Of a DNA stretch of 64,000 nucleotides, positions 35,362 to 44,249 are shown in pieces. The notes beneath the pieces were generated by a model, which made no database searches, was not told the origin of the DNA, and saw only the letters and a list, made by a program, of their open reading frames with translations. Both the position numbers and the translations under genes were made by a program. Within the stretch, counting starts at the first letter, position 1, and every line of letters begins with the position of its first letter. The DNA comes from an uncultured Lachnospiraceae bacterium (GTDB lineage: Bacteria; Bacillota; Clostridia; Lachnospirales; Lachnospiraceae), in NCBI GenBank assembly GCA_900316075.1, contig ONBT01000004.1, positions 1 through 64,000 of the forward strand. Direction: 5' to 3'.

Positions 35362-36714
35362 ATGGCATTTGAAAGCCTTTCCGAAAAACTGCAGAATGTC
35401 TTCAAGGGCCTCCGCAGCAAGGGCCGCCTGTCCGAGGAAGATGTCAAGGCCGCCATGAAGGAGGTCCGCATGGCCCTTCTTGAGGCGGACGTCAACTTCA
35501 AGGTCGTGAAATCCTTCACGAAGGACGTCACGGAAAAGGCTGTCGGTTCCGATGTCTTGAACGGTCTCAATCCTGCCCAGACGGTCATCAAGCTGGTTGG
35601 CGACGAACTGACCGAGCTCATGGGCTCCGACATCACGGAGCTTACCTTCCGGCCGGGTCAGCAGATTACCATCATCATGATGGTGGGCCTGCAGGGTGCC
35701 GGCAAGACGACGACGGCCGCGAAGCTTTCCGGCCAGCTGAAGAAAAAAGGCAAGTCCCCCCTGCTTGTGGCAGCGGATGTCTACCGGCCGGCGGCTATCG
35801 ACCAATTGAAAGTAAACGGGGAGAAGCAGGAAGTTCCCGTCTTTTCCATGGGCGATAAGAAGAAGCCCGTCGACATAGCAAAGGCGTCCGTCGAATATGC
35901 GGCGAAGAATCACCATGATGTGATTCTCATCGATACCGCAGGCCGTCTGCAGATTGACGAAGCCATGATGCAGGAGCTTTCCGACATCAAGGCAGCCGTC
36001 GATGTGGCGGACACGGTTCTCGTAGTCGATGCCATGACCGGCCAGGAGGCTGTGAATGTGGCTTCGACCTTCGATGAGAAGGTCGGAATCGACGGCATTA
36101 TCCTGACGAAGCTCGACGGCGATACCAGAGGCGGCGCGGCCCTTTCCGTCCGGGCTGTGACCGGCAAGCCCATTCTCTACTGCGGTATGGGCGAGAAGCT
36201 TTCGGACCTCGAGCCCTTCTATCCGGACCGGATGACGAGGCGGATACTGGGAATGGGAGATGTCTTCTCCCTGATTGAGAAGGCCCAGGAGGCGGTGGAT
36301 GAGGATGCGGCCAGGGAACTTTCGAAGAAGGTCAAGAAGGCCGACTTCGACTTCAACGACTACCTCCTTTCCATGGAGCAGATGAAGAAGATGGGGGGCC
36401 TTGCTTCCGTTCTTGGAATGCTTCCCTCCATGCCCGGAGTCAATCAAAAGCAGATGAAGGACATCCAGGGGGCGGTTGACGAAAAGCAGCTCTTGCGGAC
36501 CGAAGCCATCATCCATTCCATGACGAAGGAAGAGCGGGCCAATCCCGACCTTTTGAATCCCCAGCGGAAGAACCGGATTGCCCGGGGCGCCGGAGTGGAC
36601 ATCGCTGTTGTCAACCGCTTCATCAAGCAGTTCAATCAGTCGAAGAAGCTGATGAAGCAGTTCAAGGGCAAGAAGGGGAAGCGCCACGGCGGTTTCCCCG
36701 GCATGCCGTTCTAG
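35362..36714 (+). CDS. ffh: Signal recognition particle GTPase Ffh
   Basis: Ffh binds SRP RNA and signal sequences and docks with FtsY. The 450-residue protein has the N domain, the G domain (GLQGAGKTTTAAKLS P-loop, DTAGRLQIDE, TKLDGDTRGGAAL) and the methionine-rich M domain (MEQMKKMGGLASVLGMLPSMPG, ANPDLLNPQRKNRIARGAG) ending HGGFPGMPF. Length is normal. GGAAC stands close before the ATG. With ylxM upstream and rpsP downstream it keeps the Firmicutes order. SRP RNA itself was not found here. Confidence 0.98.
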   Translation: MAFESLSEKLQNVFKGLRSKGRLSEEDVKAAMKEVRMALLEADVNFKVVKSFTKDVTEKAVGSDVLNGLNPAQTVIKLVGDELTELMGSDITELTFRPGQQITIIMMVGLQGAGKTTTAAKLSGQLKKKGKSPLLVAADVYRPAAIDQLKVNGEKQEVPVFSMGDKKKPVDIAKASVEYAAKNHHDVILIDTAGRLQIDEAMMQELSDIKAAVDVADTVLVVDAMTGQEAVNVASTFDEKVGIDGIILTKLDGDTRGGAALSVRAVTGKPILYCGMGEKLSDLEPFYPDRMTRRILGMGDVFSLIEKAQEAVDEDAARELSKKVKKADFDFNDYLLSMEQMKKMGGLASVLGMLPSMPGVNQKQMKDIQGAVDEKQLLRTEAIIHSMTKEERANPDLLNPQRKNRIARGAGVDIAVVNRFIKQFNQSKKLMKQFKGKKGKRHGGFPGMPF

Positions 36715-36740
36715 GATAGAATTTAAGACAAAATTTTTGC

Positions 36741-36755
36741 TTTACATTATTCATG
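36741..36755 (+). repeat. Intergenic word TTTACATTATTCATG, copy E
   Basis: This perfect copy lies between ffh and rpsP, 79 bp before the rpsP start, followed by a small GACC/GGTC hairpin in the leader. Confidence 0.5.
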
Positions 36756-36833
36756 TATACACGACCACATCGGTCTTGTAGATAGATTTGCAGGAAAGTC
36801 CTGCTGAAAGAATTATTTTGGAGGAAAAACAAA

Positions 36834-37079
36834 ATGGTAAAGATCAGACTCAGAAGAATCGGCAAGAAGAAGAACCCCTTCTATCGTATCATCGTCGCTG
36901 ACGAGCGTTCCCCGAGAAACGGCCGTTTCATCGCTGAGATCGGCACTTACAACCCCATGGTTGAGCCTGCCGAGGTCAAGGTAAACGAAGAAGAAGCCAA
37001 GAAGTGGCTTGCCAACGGCGCCCGTCCCACCGAGGTTGTCAACCGTCTCTTCAAGAACGCCGGAATTATTGAAAAGTAA
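36834..37079 (+). CDS. rpsP: 30S ribosomal protein S16
   Basis: The 81-residue protein is S16 from end to end: [41 protein letters not shown], then the C-terminal [21 protein letters not shown]. It is an assembly protein of the small subunit. GGAGG precedes the ATG. The gene starts the cluster rpsP-khpA-rimM-trmD-rplS, as in most bacteria. Codon bias is strong. Confidence 0.99.
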   Translation: MVKIRLRRIGKKKNPFYRIIVADERSPRNGRFIAEIGTYNPMVEPAEVKVNEEEAKKWLANGARPTEVVNRLFKNAGIIEK

Positions 37080-37122
37080 TTATTGTCGAACAATTACTTT
37101 TTGATAGAAAGGCGGGAAAGAT

Positions 37123-37353
37123 ATGAAAGAGCTGGTTGAAGTCATTGCCAAAGCCCTTGTGGATCATCCCGAGGAAGTGAAGGTCACAGAGGAACAGAGC
37201 GGGAAGACCCTGATCGTCCGGCTTTCCGTGGCCCGGTCCGATATGGGCAAGGTCATCGGCAAGCAGGGCCGCATTGCCAAGTCTATCCGTGCGGTCGTCA
37301 AGGCAGCCGCAATGCGCGAGGACATGAAGGTCCTCGTAGATATCGACGACTGA
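37123..37353 (+). CDS. khpA: KH-domain RNA-binding protein KhpA
   Basis: KhpA is a 76-residue single KH domain that pairs with KhpB/Jag in Gram-positives and binds RNA linked to cell elongation. The sequence LSVARSDMGKVIGKQGRIAKSIR contains the GxxG RNA-binding loop (GKQG), and flanking strands are intact. The gene is always between rpsP and rimM. GAAAGG precedes the ATG. The stop lies 3 bp before rimM. Confidence 0.95.
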   Translation: MKELVEVIAKALVDHPEEVKVTEEQSGKTLIVRLSVARSDMGKVIGKQGRIAKSIRAVVKAAAMREDMKVLVDIDD

Positions 37354-37356
37354 TCC

Positions 37357-37854
37357 ATGACAGATTATTTCAGAATCGGCGTCATTACAAAGCCCCACGG
37401 CCTGAAGGGAGAGATGAAGGTCTTCCCCGTGACCGAGGATATGCGGCGCTTCCGGCACCTGGATACCGTTTTTGTTGAACGAAATTCTGCAAAGACGGAA
37501 ATGAAGGTGAAAGGGGCCCGCTTCCAGAAGAATATGGTTCTTCTGTCTTTGGACGGGGTGGATACCGTGGAAGAGGCCCAGACCTATACGAATGCAGTAC
37601 TTTATGTGGACCGGGCCCATGCCATTCCCCTGGAGGAAGGCGAATTCTATGTGCCGGACCTCATCGGAATGGATGTAGTCACGGAAGACGGGAAGCCTGT
37701 TGGGAAGCTTACCGATGTCCTTTCGACCGGGGCCAATGACGTCTATGTCGTACAGGGGAAAGAGGAGCACCTGATTCCCGCGGTGAAGGAATATGTCCGT
37801 TCCGTGGATATGGAAAAGGGCGCTATGACGGTGCACCTGATTGAGGGGATGTAA
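37357..37854 (+). CDS. rimM: Ribosome maturation factor RimM
   Basis: RimM binds S19 and helps 30S head assembly. The 165-residue protein has the N-terminal beta-barrel (RIGVITKPHGLKGEMKVFP) and a C-terminal PRC-barrel (EGEFYVPDLIGMDVVTEDGKPVGKL, DVYVVQGKEEHLIPAVKEYV). Length is typical. It lies 1 bp upstream of the trmD start region and 3 bp after khpA, consistent with one operon. Confidence 0.97.
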   Translation: MTDYFRIGVITKPHGLKGEMKVFPVTEDMRRFRHLDTVFVERNSAKTEMKVKGARFQKNMVLLSLDGVDTVEEAQTYTNAVLYVDRAHAIPLEEGEFYVPDLIGMDVVTEDGKPVGKLTDVLSTGANDVYVVQGKEEHLIPAVKEYVRSVDMEKGAMTVHLIEGM

Positions 37855-37855
37855 G

Positions 37856-38623
37856 ATGAATTTTCATGTCATGACCCTCTTTCCGGAAATGGTCGATTCC
37901 GTCGCCGGGACCAGTATTCTGGGCCGGGCGGAGAAGAAGGGCCTGATTTCCGTCGAAGCCGTCAATATCCGGGACTATACCGCAGATCCCCACCGGAAGG
38001 TGGATGATTATCCATACGGGGGCGGGCCGGGCATGGTCATGCAGGCTCAGCCCGTGTATGACTGCTACAAGGCCATCCGGGACCGGTGTCCGGAAGGAAC
38101 CAGAACCGTCTTCATGACGGCCCAGGGGAAGACGTTCAATCAGAAACTGGCCGGCTACTACGCCGGCTTTTCCGATGTCATCATCCTCTGCGGCCACTAT
38201 GAGGGCATAGACGAGCGGGTCATCGAGGAAATCGGGCCGGATGAAATTTCCATCGGGGACTTCGTCCTGACCGGTGGGGAGCTGCCGGCCCTCTGCTTCA
38301 TTGATACCGTGAGCCGCCTGGTGCCCGGAGTCCTGCACAATGCGGACAGCGCCGGGGATGAGTCCTTCCAGGGAAACCTCCTCGAGTACCCCCAGTATTC
38401 GAGGCCTGAGGTCTGGATGGGACGGAAGGTTCCGGACATCATCCTTTCCGGAGACCACGCGGCCGTGGACCGTTATCGGAAGGAAGAGGCCGAGAGGCGG
38501 ACGGCGGAGCGCCGGCCGGACCTCTATGCGAAGTACCTTGCTGAGAAGCCGCCGGAGCCCAAGAAACGGAAGCGGAGAAAGAAGCCCGAATCAGGGGCTC
38601 CCGGTACGGAAGAAAATTCGTGA
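37856..38623 (+). CDS. trmD: tRNA (guanine-N1-)-methyltransferase TrmD
   Basis: TrmD makes m1G37 in tRNAs and so prevents frameshifts. The 255-residue protein has the trefoil-knot signatures PYGGGPGMVMQ, LCGHYEGIDERVIE, ISIGDFVLTGGE and the end block LLEYPQYSRPEVWMG. A lysine-rich tail of about 30 residues (KKRKRRKK) exceeds the usual 240-residue length. The ATG at 37856 has GAGGGGATG upstream. The overlap with the rimM stop region is minimal. Confidence 0.97.
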   Translation: MNFHVMTLFPEMVDSVAGTSILGRAEKKGLISVEAVNIRDYTADPHRKVDDYPYGGGPGMVMQAQPVYDCYKAIRDRCPEGTRTVFMTAQGKTFNQKLAGYYAGFSDVIILCGHYEGIDERVIEEIGPDEISIGDFVLTGGELPALCFIDTVSRLVPGVLHNADSAGDESFQGNLLEYPQYSRPEVWMGRKVPDIILSGDHAAVDRYRKEEAERRTAERRPDLYAKYLAEKPPEPKKRKRRKKPESGAPGTEENS

Positions 38624-38638
38624 TACAAAAGATTTCGC

Positions 38639-38667
38639 TTGAAAAAGCTTGAAGTCTTTGTTAGAAT
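38639..38667 (+). promoter_or_regulatory. Promoter for rplS
   Basis: TTGAAA (38639-38644), 17 bp and TAGAAT (38662-38667) give rplS its own transcript beside read-through from trmD. Confidence 0.7.
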
Positions 38668-38674
38668 ATCACCT

Positions 38675-38790
38675 GTTGTCTGCGGGCAGAAGACATTTCA
38701 GACGTCCGGAGGCAGAAAAGAAGCGATGTTCCGCTGGCCGGACATAATGCAGCCGGTTATAGAATGTCAATCATTTTTTGGAGGTTTTAC
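38675..38790 (+). promoter_or_regulatory. Structured rplS leader, candidate L19 autoregulatory RNA
   Basis: TGTCT/AGACA near 38678-38695 and GTCCGG/CCGGAC near 38705-38745 form two stems, the latter enclosing GCG/CGC, and a GGAGG site follows. L19 leaders are known in Firmicutes; this one fits in place and size but I could not match a consensus by eye. Confidence 0.45.
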
Positions 38791-38791
38791 C

Positions 38792-39142
38792 ATGGATGCA
38801 AATGCAGTGATCAGAGAGATCGAAGAGGGACAGAAGAAGGAAAACGTCCCCGAGTTCTCCGTAGGCGATACCGTTCGGGTATCCGCAAAGATTGTCGAGG
38901 GTCAGAGAGAGCGTATTCAGGTATTCGAGGGTACGGTTCTGAAGATCCAGGGAACGAACAGCCGCAAGACTTTCACGGTCCGCAAGTTCTCAAACGGCGT
39001 CGGCGTTGAGAAGACATGGCCCCTGCACAGCCCTTCGATCGAGTCGGTCGAGGTTGTCCGCCGCGGTAAGGTCAGAAGAGCGAAGCTCAATTACCTGCGT
39101 GACCGGGTCGGCAAGAGCGCAAAGGTCAAGGAAAAGATCTGA
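38792..39142 (+). CDS. rplS: 50S ribosomal protein L19
   Basis: The 116-residue protein is L19: [30 protein letters not shown], split in two strands, then [49 protein letters not shown], in consecutive motifs. It sits at the 30S-50S interface. The ATG at 38792 has GGAGG; the open frame to 38639 is leader sequence. A strong terminator follows at 39175. Confidence 0.99.
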   Translation: MDANAVIREIEEGQKKENVPEFSVGDTVRVSAKIVEGQRERIQVFEGTVLKIQGTNSRKTFTVRKFSNGVGVEKTWPLHSPSIESVEVVRRGKVRRAKLNYLRDRVGKSAKVKEKI

Positions 39143-39174
39143 GGCGAAGTCTTTTTTGTTCAATCGTGCATTTT

Positions 39175-39200
39175 GGGGCAGCCGCTTGCGGCTGCCCCTT
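39175..39200 (+). terminator. Terminator of the rpsP-rplS operon
   Basis: GGGGCAGCCGC (39175-39185) and GCGGCTGCCCC (39188-39198) form a perfect 11-bp stem with a 2-nt gap. The U-tract is short. Confidence 0.75.
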
Positions 39201-39243
39201 CCTGTATACATATTATATTCTATACTAATAAAAATCACCAGCT

Positions 39244-39855
39244 ATGCCCGGATTTGACATGAAGATCGGTCCGTCGAAGAAGAACGCCGGGAGCCTCTCC
39301 TTCCGGCGGCGGCGGAAGAAAATTGAAAAAGAGAAAATCGGCGGGGCCTTTCTGCTCCTGGCGGAAATCGCTGCCGTGGCGGCCCTGGCCTTTGCTGTCG
39401 TCTGGTTCTTCGGCTACCGGGTCCGGATGACGGGCCAGTCCATGGAGACCGGTATCAGCGACGGGGACTACCTGCTTTTGAACCGGACAGCCTATCTGGT
39501 CCACGGGCCCCGGCGGGGAGACATCATCGCCTTCTACCCTTCGGGCAATCCCAATGCCAACCCCACAATCAAGCGGGTCATGGGCCTGCCCGGCGACCGG
39601 CTGAAGGTGGAGGACGGCTACCTCTATATCAACGGGGAAGAGTACAAGGGAACGCCGGACTATAAGGGCATTGACGACCCAGGGGTCCTGGCTTCCGAAA
39701 TCACCCTCGGAGACGATGAGTACTTCGTCATCGGGGACAATATTTCCGCCTCGGAGGACAGCCGCTTCACCACCATTGGGTACATCAGCAAGGGGGACAT
39801 CATCGGAAGCGTCTGGTGGAATCTTTCTTTCCCCAATGTCGGTGTGCCGAATTGA
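39244..39855 (+). CDS. lepB: Type I signal peptidase (first copy)
   Basis: The 203-residue membrane peptidase cleaves Sec and Tat signal peptides outside the membrane. It has one N-terminal span (about 33-55), the nucleophile Ser66 in TGQSME, the general base Lys110 in TIKRVMGLPGD and the C-terminal box GDDEYFVIGDNISASEDSR. The basic cytoplasmic head (RRRRKKIEKEK) is longer than usual. The start at 39244 lacks a good ribosome site; ATG 39259 is possible. A second, different copy lies 1.5 kb downstream on the other side of rbgA. Confidence 0.93.
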   Translation: MPGFDMKIGPSKKNAGSLSFRRRRKKIEKEKIGGAFLLLAEIAAVAALAFAVVWFFGYRVRMTGQSMETGISDGDYLLLNRTAYLVHGPRRGDIIAFYPSGNPNANPTIKRVMGLPGDRLKVEDGYLYINGEEYKGTPDYKGIDDPGVLASEITLGDDEYFVIGDNISASEDSRFTTIGYISKGDIIGSVWWNLSFPNVGVPN

Positions 39856-39860
39856 CCATC

Positions 39861-39887
39861 AGTCACGCAAAGGCGTGACTGTCTTTT
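39861..39887 (+). terminator. Terminator after the first lepB
   Basis: AGTCACGC (39861-39868) pairs with GCGTGACT (39873-39880) and GTCTTTT follows. Confidence 0.75.
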
Positions 39888-39940
39888 CGCTCACTCCCTT
39901 TCATACTTTCCATTTAGTCAGGAAAAGGATAGAATAGCAC

Positions 39941-40786
39941 ATGCAGTATCAGTGGTACCCGGGCCATATGACGAAGGCCATCCGGGAACTTGAAAAGAAT
40001 CTGAAGCTCCTCGACCTCTTCGTGGAGATTGTGGATGCCCGGATTCCTGCGGCTTCCACGAACCCGGACTTAAACCGCCTTTTAAAGGACAAGAAGAAGG
40101 TCGTGGTCTTAAATAAGGCTGACCTGGCCGACCCGGCTGTGACGGCCGCCTGGATTTCTTCCTATAAGGACCGGGGCATTTCGGCTATCGACTGCAGCGC
40201 GGTCCGGACCGAGGACATGAAGCACCTTCGGGCCCTTCTTTTCGAGGGGGCGGCCGAGAAGCGGGAGCGGGACAGGAAGAAGGGCATGAAGCCCCGGCCT
40301 TTCCGGGCTGTGGTTTCCGGCATTCCGAATGTGGGCAAGTCCACGGTCATCAACTCCCTCAAGGGCAAGACGGCCGCCAAGACCGGCAACAAGCCCGGCG
40401 TGACGAAGGGAGAGCGGTGGATCCGCATCGGAAGTGACTTTGACCTCCTCGACACCCCGGGTCTCCTCTGGCCCAAGTTCGAAGACCGGCGGACCGGCAT
40501 CCTCCTTTCCCTCTTCGGCTCCATCAACGACGAGGTCTTCGACATGAATGACCTGGCAGCCGAGGCGGCAAAGGAAGTGGTCACGGCCTATCCGGGCCGC
40601 CTGAATGAGCTCTACGGCCTCGATGAAACGAAACAGGGCTATGAGATTGTCAGTGACTTCGCCCTCAAGCGGAATTTCCTGATCAAGGGCGGCCAGCCGG
40701 ACTACGACCGGGGAGCCAGAGCCTTTGTGAACGAAATCCGCTCCGGCAAGGCCGGAAGGCTCACCCTGGAAAAACCTGAAAAATAA
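39941..40786 (+). CDS. rbgA: Ribosome biogenesis GTPase RbgA (YlqF)
   Basis: RbgA helps late maturation of the 50S subunit. The 281-residue protein is a circularly permuted GTPase: G4 NKADLAD occurs before G1 GIPNVGKSTVINSL and G3 DTPGLLWPK. The start MQYQWYPGHMTKA is diagnostic of YlqF. The C-terminal ANTAR-like region is present. Length is normal. It precedes the second lepB by 14 bp. Confidence 0.97.
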   Translation: MQYQWYPGHMTKAIRELEKNLKLLDLFVEIVDARIPAASTNPDLNRLLKDKKKVVVLNKADLADPAVTAAWISSYKDRGISAIDCSAVRTEDMKHLRALLFEGAAEKRERDRKKGMKPRPFRAVVSGIPNVGKSTVINSLKGKTAAKTGNKPGVTKGERWIRIGSDFDLLDTPGLLWPKFEDRRTGILLSLFGSINDEVFDMNDLAAEAAKEVVTAYPGRLNELYGLDETKQGYEIVSDFALKRNFLIKGGQPDYDRGARAFVNEIRSGKAGRLTLEKPEK

Positions 40787-40800
40787 TAAGGAAAATTGAC

Positions 40801-41394
40801 ATGTCTGAAGACGCAGCAAAAACTGAAGAGACGAAAGAGAAGCAGGGCTTTACGGCAAGGGACTTTGCGGAGATTCTTCTCTATGTCGGTCTGGTGGTCC
40901 TGATTTCCATCCTGATTGTGACGTTTGTGGGCCAGCGGACAATAGTGGACGGGAACTCCATGAATCCCACCCTGCAGAACGGGGACAATCTCATTGTGGA
41001 CAAGCTTTCCTACCGCTTTGGAGATCCCCAGCGCTTTGATATTATTATATTTCCATATCAGTACAAGGAAAACACGAACTACATCAAGCGGATCATCGGC
41101 CTGCCCGGGGAGACGGTGCAGATCGACTACTCCGGGAATATCTATATCAACGGGGAAATCCTCGAAGAGGACTACGGGCTGGAGACCATCTTAAATCCCG
41201 GCAATGCGGCCGAGCCCATCACTCTCGGACCGGACGAATATTTCGTCATGGGGGACAACCGGAACAACAGCGAGGACAGCCGTTTCTCGGACGTCGGCCC
41301 CATCAAGCGGGAGAATATCATCGGGAAGGCCTGGGTCCGGATATATCCGTTTAACAAGATTCACACCCTGGACCACAGCTTTCACGGGGAGTGA
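40801..41394 (+). CDS. lepB: Type I signal peptidase (second copy)
   Basis: The 197-residue protein has a cytoplasmic head, one span (about 25-45), Ser53 in DGNSMNPTL and Lys96 in YIKRIIGLPGE, with GPDEYFVMGDNRNNSEDSR as the last box. It differs from the first copy in most positions, so it is not a recent duplicate and may cleave a different substrate set. It lies between rbgA and rnhB, the normal place of lepB in clostridia, 9 bp before rnhB. Confidence 0.96.
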   Translation: MSEDAAKTEETKEKQGFTARDFAEILLYVGLVVLISILIVTFVGQRTIVDGNSMNPTLQNGDNLIVDKLSYRFGDPQRFDIIIFPYQYKENTNYIKRIIGLPGETVQIDYSGNIYINGEILEEDYGLETILNPGNAAEPITLGPDEYFVMGDNRNNSEDSRFSDVGPIKRENIIGKAWVRIYPFNKIHTLDHSFHGE

Positions 41395-41403
41395 GCCATA
41401 GAT

Positions 41404-42045
41404 ATGAAGCCTGAAAAACTCGCGGCCGAGCAGGAACGCCTTGCGGCCATGCACCTGTATGAGGACAAGTATTCGGAATTCGCCCTGATTGCCGGGGTGG
41501 ATGAAGCCGGCCGGGGACCCCTGGCCGGGCCGGTCTGTGCGGGGGCCTGCATCCTGCCGAAGAACGCTGAAATTCTATACCTTAATGATTCCAAGAAACT
41601 CTCCGAAAAAAGAAGGGAGAGTCTTTTTGTTGAAATCAAGGAGAAGGCTGTGTCCTGGGGCGTTGGACTTGTGGGGCCGGAGCGGATTGACGAGATTAAT
41701 ATTTTGAACGCCACCTATGAGGCCATGCGCCAGGCCCTCAGCCAGCTCAATCCTCCGGCGGATTTCGTCCTCGTGGATGCGGTCCACATTCCGGATATCG
41801 GGACCCCCCAGGTGGGCATTGTGAAGGGGGACGCCAAGTCCGTCTCCATCGCCGCGGCTTCGATTCTGGCCAAAGTCACCAGGGACCACCTGATGATGTC
41901 ATACGATGAGAAGTACCCGGAGTACGGCTTTGCCAGGCACAAGGGCTACGGGACGGCCGCCCACTATGAGGCCCTTCTCAAATACGGGCCCTCGCCGATT
42001 CACCGGATGACTTTCCTTAAGAATCTCGAAGACCATCGAAAGTGA
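41404..42045 (+). CDS. rnhB: Ribonuclease HII
   Basis: RNase HII removes ribonucleotides from DNA and RNA from hybrids. The 213-residue protein has IAGVDEAGRGPLAGPV with the first two catalytic acids, LNDSKKLSEKRRE, VDAVHIPDI, and the SIAAASILAKVTRD block with the C-terminal HKGYGTAAHYEALLKYGPSPIHR. An N-terminal stretch of about 30 residues is helical. Overlap with lepB is absent; spacing is 9 bp. The order rbgA-lepB-rnhB is the clostridial one. Confidence 0.97.
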   Translation: MKPEKLAAEQERLAAMHLYEDKYSEFALIAGVDEAGRGPLAGPVCAGACILPKNAEILYLNDSKKLSEKRRESLFVEIKEKAVSWGVGLVGPERIDEINILNATYEAMRQALSQLNPPADFVLVDAVHIPDIGTPQVGIVKGDAKSVSIAAASILAKVTRDHLMMSYDEKYPEYGFARHKGYGTAAHYEALLKYGPSPIHRMTFLKNLEDHRK

Positions 42046-42129
42046 AAACAGTGCATGGTCTGCAGACTCAGCGTTTCCTAAATTGACAGAGGGAATACGC
42101 AGTGCGTGCTAACAGTTGGGAGGAACTTC

Positions 42130-44190
42130 ATGCAGGTAAGAGATCTGGTCAGCCAGTACTACAACAATCTTTCGGCCGGCAGTGATGTCTCCACCAAGAC
42201 CAAAGGAGTGGAGCAGCTCACCTCCACGGTCAACTCCCTGCAGAAGGGGCAGATTTTCGAGGGCACGATTGTGGGCGTGAAGGGAAGTCAGGTCACCCTG
42301 GGACTCTCGAACGGCCAGACCATTTCGGCCCGCCTGGACAAGGGGGTTTCCCTGACCCAGGGCCAGTCCGTCTTCTTCGAGGTCAAGTCCTCGGATGCGG
42401 AAACGATTCAGATTCGCCCGGTTTCCATCGGGGGGACCATGAACAATCCCACCCTGATGAACGCCCTGTCTTCGGCCGGCCTTCCCATGACCGAGCCCAA
42501 TCTCAATCTAGTCAATTCCATGATGCAGCAGCAGCTGCCCATCGACGCCAATTCCCTGAACCAGATGGCGCATCTCCTCAGTGCCCATCCCGGCGCGGAC
42601 CCCAAAACCCTCGTCTCCCTGACGAAGAACGGTCTGCCCGTGACGGACGACATGATTACCCAGTACAATAATTACAAGGCCGGCGAGGGGGAAATCCTCT
42701 CATCTGTCGAAAATATGACGAAGGATATCTATTCTTTCTTCTCTTCGGATGCGGTGACGGAAAAAGGGGCTGCCTCCTTCATGCAGAATCTTACAGACGT
42801 CCTGGAGGGAAAGGCTTCCCTGCAGGAATATACGAATGTAAACCCCGCCGACATTCCGGAGCCTTCCATATCCGGCCCGAATTTGGCGGAAACTGAAGCT
42901 CCGGCCTTTTCCAAAGAAGGAACTACCATCATCATCTCCATGGCCGATGAGCCGGTAAGCACAGGAGAGAATATCTCCCTTCCCGACGCGGCCGGGGCCG
43001 CGGCAGACCAGGCTGAAACAAATGCGGCCGCCGCAGGAGTTGAAGGAGCAGAAGGGGAAGCGGCGGCCGCCGGGAATGTAAGCGGGAAAACAGGCGAAGC
43101 TGTTCGGACAGGAGAAGCTCAGGCGACGGACCTTCCCCAGGCGGCGGTAGATGCGGAAACTTCTGCATCTGCCGGCGTTTCCTCTGAAGGTGCTCCTGTC
43201 CGGGCGGCCGAGCAGCCCCTTTCGGCCCCTCCACTGGCCCGGGAAGCCCAGGCGCAGGCAGCTTCGGATACAGCAGGGTCCCAAAATCCGGCGTCCGGCC
43301 TTACGAGCCCGAGTGCCCCGGTCATTCCCACGGAAGAGCAGGCGGATGCGGCCGACCGGGGGTCCCTGGCCAAGACGGTCGACGCCGGAGCCCTTTCCGA
43401 CCTCAACAATATGGTGAAAAACCTCGGCGGGAAAGAGGTCCCGGCCTTTTCAAAACTCCTTGATGAAAACGGGAATTTAAAGTACGATGTACCTGCCCGG
43501 GACGTATTTAGTGCCCTTGTGAAGACAGCGGCCCAGAGCGGCCACACCAAGGCCCTCCTCCGGGAGAGTGCCTTTTCCGCCCTCATGAAAGGGGTCATGG
43601 GAAATGAGTGGAGCCTTTCTCCCGAGGAAGTGAAGGACCCCCAGAAGGTCAAAGACCTCTATGCCAAGACAGCCTCGGACATGAGCATGATTTCGAAGGC
43701 GGCGGCCGACGCGGCCGGGACGGCCGGGAATCCGGTCTCCCAGACCGGGAAGGCCCTGGAATCCAATATCGACTTCGTGAACACCTTAAACCAGGCCTTC
43801 ACCTACGTCCAGATTCCGGTGAAGCTGTCAAACGGAAATACGAATGCCGACCTCTACGTCTATACGAACAAAAAGAAAAATCTCGCGGACGGGGACGAGG
43901 TCTCGGCCTTCCTCCATTTCGACATGGACTACCTCGGCTCCACGGACATCTCGGTCCGCATGAAGGGAAAGGCCGTCGATACGAAGTTCTTCATGGAGGA
44001 CGACGACTCCTACCGCCTGCTCCAGAACAATATCCATATTCTGGCGGACCGCCTTTCCGCCCTCGGCTATTCCCCGAAGATTTCGGTCGAGCCAGGGGAG
44101 AAGCCAGTGAACCTGATTGAAGACATCTTGGAAAAGGATGCAGGCACGGCCGGCTCCCTGCAGCGCTATTCCTTTGACATGAGGGCTTAG
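42130..44190 (+). CDS. Orphan FliK-like protein
   Basis: The ATG at 42130 has GGGAGGAA upstream; a GTG at 42106 is less likely. The 686-residue product has an N-terminal domain (residues 15-200) with a beta-rich part FEGTIVGVKGSQVTLGLSNGQTISARL. A long low-complexity Ala/Glu/Pro/Ser region (about 240-430) follows. The C-terminal domain (NIDFVNTLNQAFTYVQIPVKLSNG, then LADGDEVSAFLHFDMDYLGSTDISVRMKGKAVDTKFF in sequence) matches the C-terminal domain of flagellar hook-length protein FliK. It stands beside an FlhB C-domain gene, not in a flagellar operon, and matches Bacillus ylqG in place. A role in secretion is inferred. Confidence 0.78.
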   Translation: MQVRDLVSQYYNNLSAGSDVSTKTKGVEQLTSTVNSLQKGQIFEGTIVGVKGSQVTLGLSNGQTISARLDKGVSLTQGQSVFFEVKSSDAETIQIRPVSIGGTMNNPTLMNALSSAGLPMTEPNLNLVNSMMQQQLPIDANSLNQMAHLLSAHPGADPKTLVSLTKNGLPVTDDMITQYNNYKAGEGEILSSVENMTKDIYSFFSSDAVTEKGAASFMQNLTDVLEGKASLQEYTNVNPADIPEPSISGPNLAETEAPAFSKEGTTIIISMADEPVSTGENISLPDAAGAAADQAETNAAAAGVEGAEGEAAAAGNVSGKTGEAVRTGEAQATDLPQAAVDAETSASAGVSSEGAPVRAAEQPLSAPPLAREAQAQAASDTAGSQNPASGLTSPSAPVIPTEEQADAADRGSLAKTVDAGALSDLNNMVKNLGGKEVPAFSKLLDENGNLKYDVPARDVFSALVKTAAQSGHTKALLRESAFSALMKGVMGNEWSLSPEEVKDPQKVKDLYAKTASDMSMISKAAADAAGTAGNPVSQTGKALESNIDFVNTLNQAFTYVQIPVKLSNGNTNADLYVYTNKKKNLADGDEVSAFLHFDMDYLGSTDISVRMKGKAVDTKFFMEDDDSYRLLQNNIHILADRLSALGYSPKISVEPGEKPVNLIEDILEKDAGTAGSLQRYSFDMRA

Positions 44191-44249
44191 CCTCCGGGGG
44201 TGAAACAGATGATTCATCGCATTCTTCAGCGGCTCCTTTGGGTAGACAG

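Noticed and set aside
34957..36687. Minus-strand ORF of 576 codons opposite ffh
   Set aside because: It is a shadow frame of ylxM and ffh, rich in His and Gly, with no ribosome site or family pattern.
42990..43330. GC-rich repeated-looking DNA in the FliK-like gene
   Set aside because: It is coding low complexity (Ala, Glu, Gly) in an intact frame, without direct repeats of a fixed unit; no CRISPR features.
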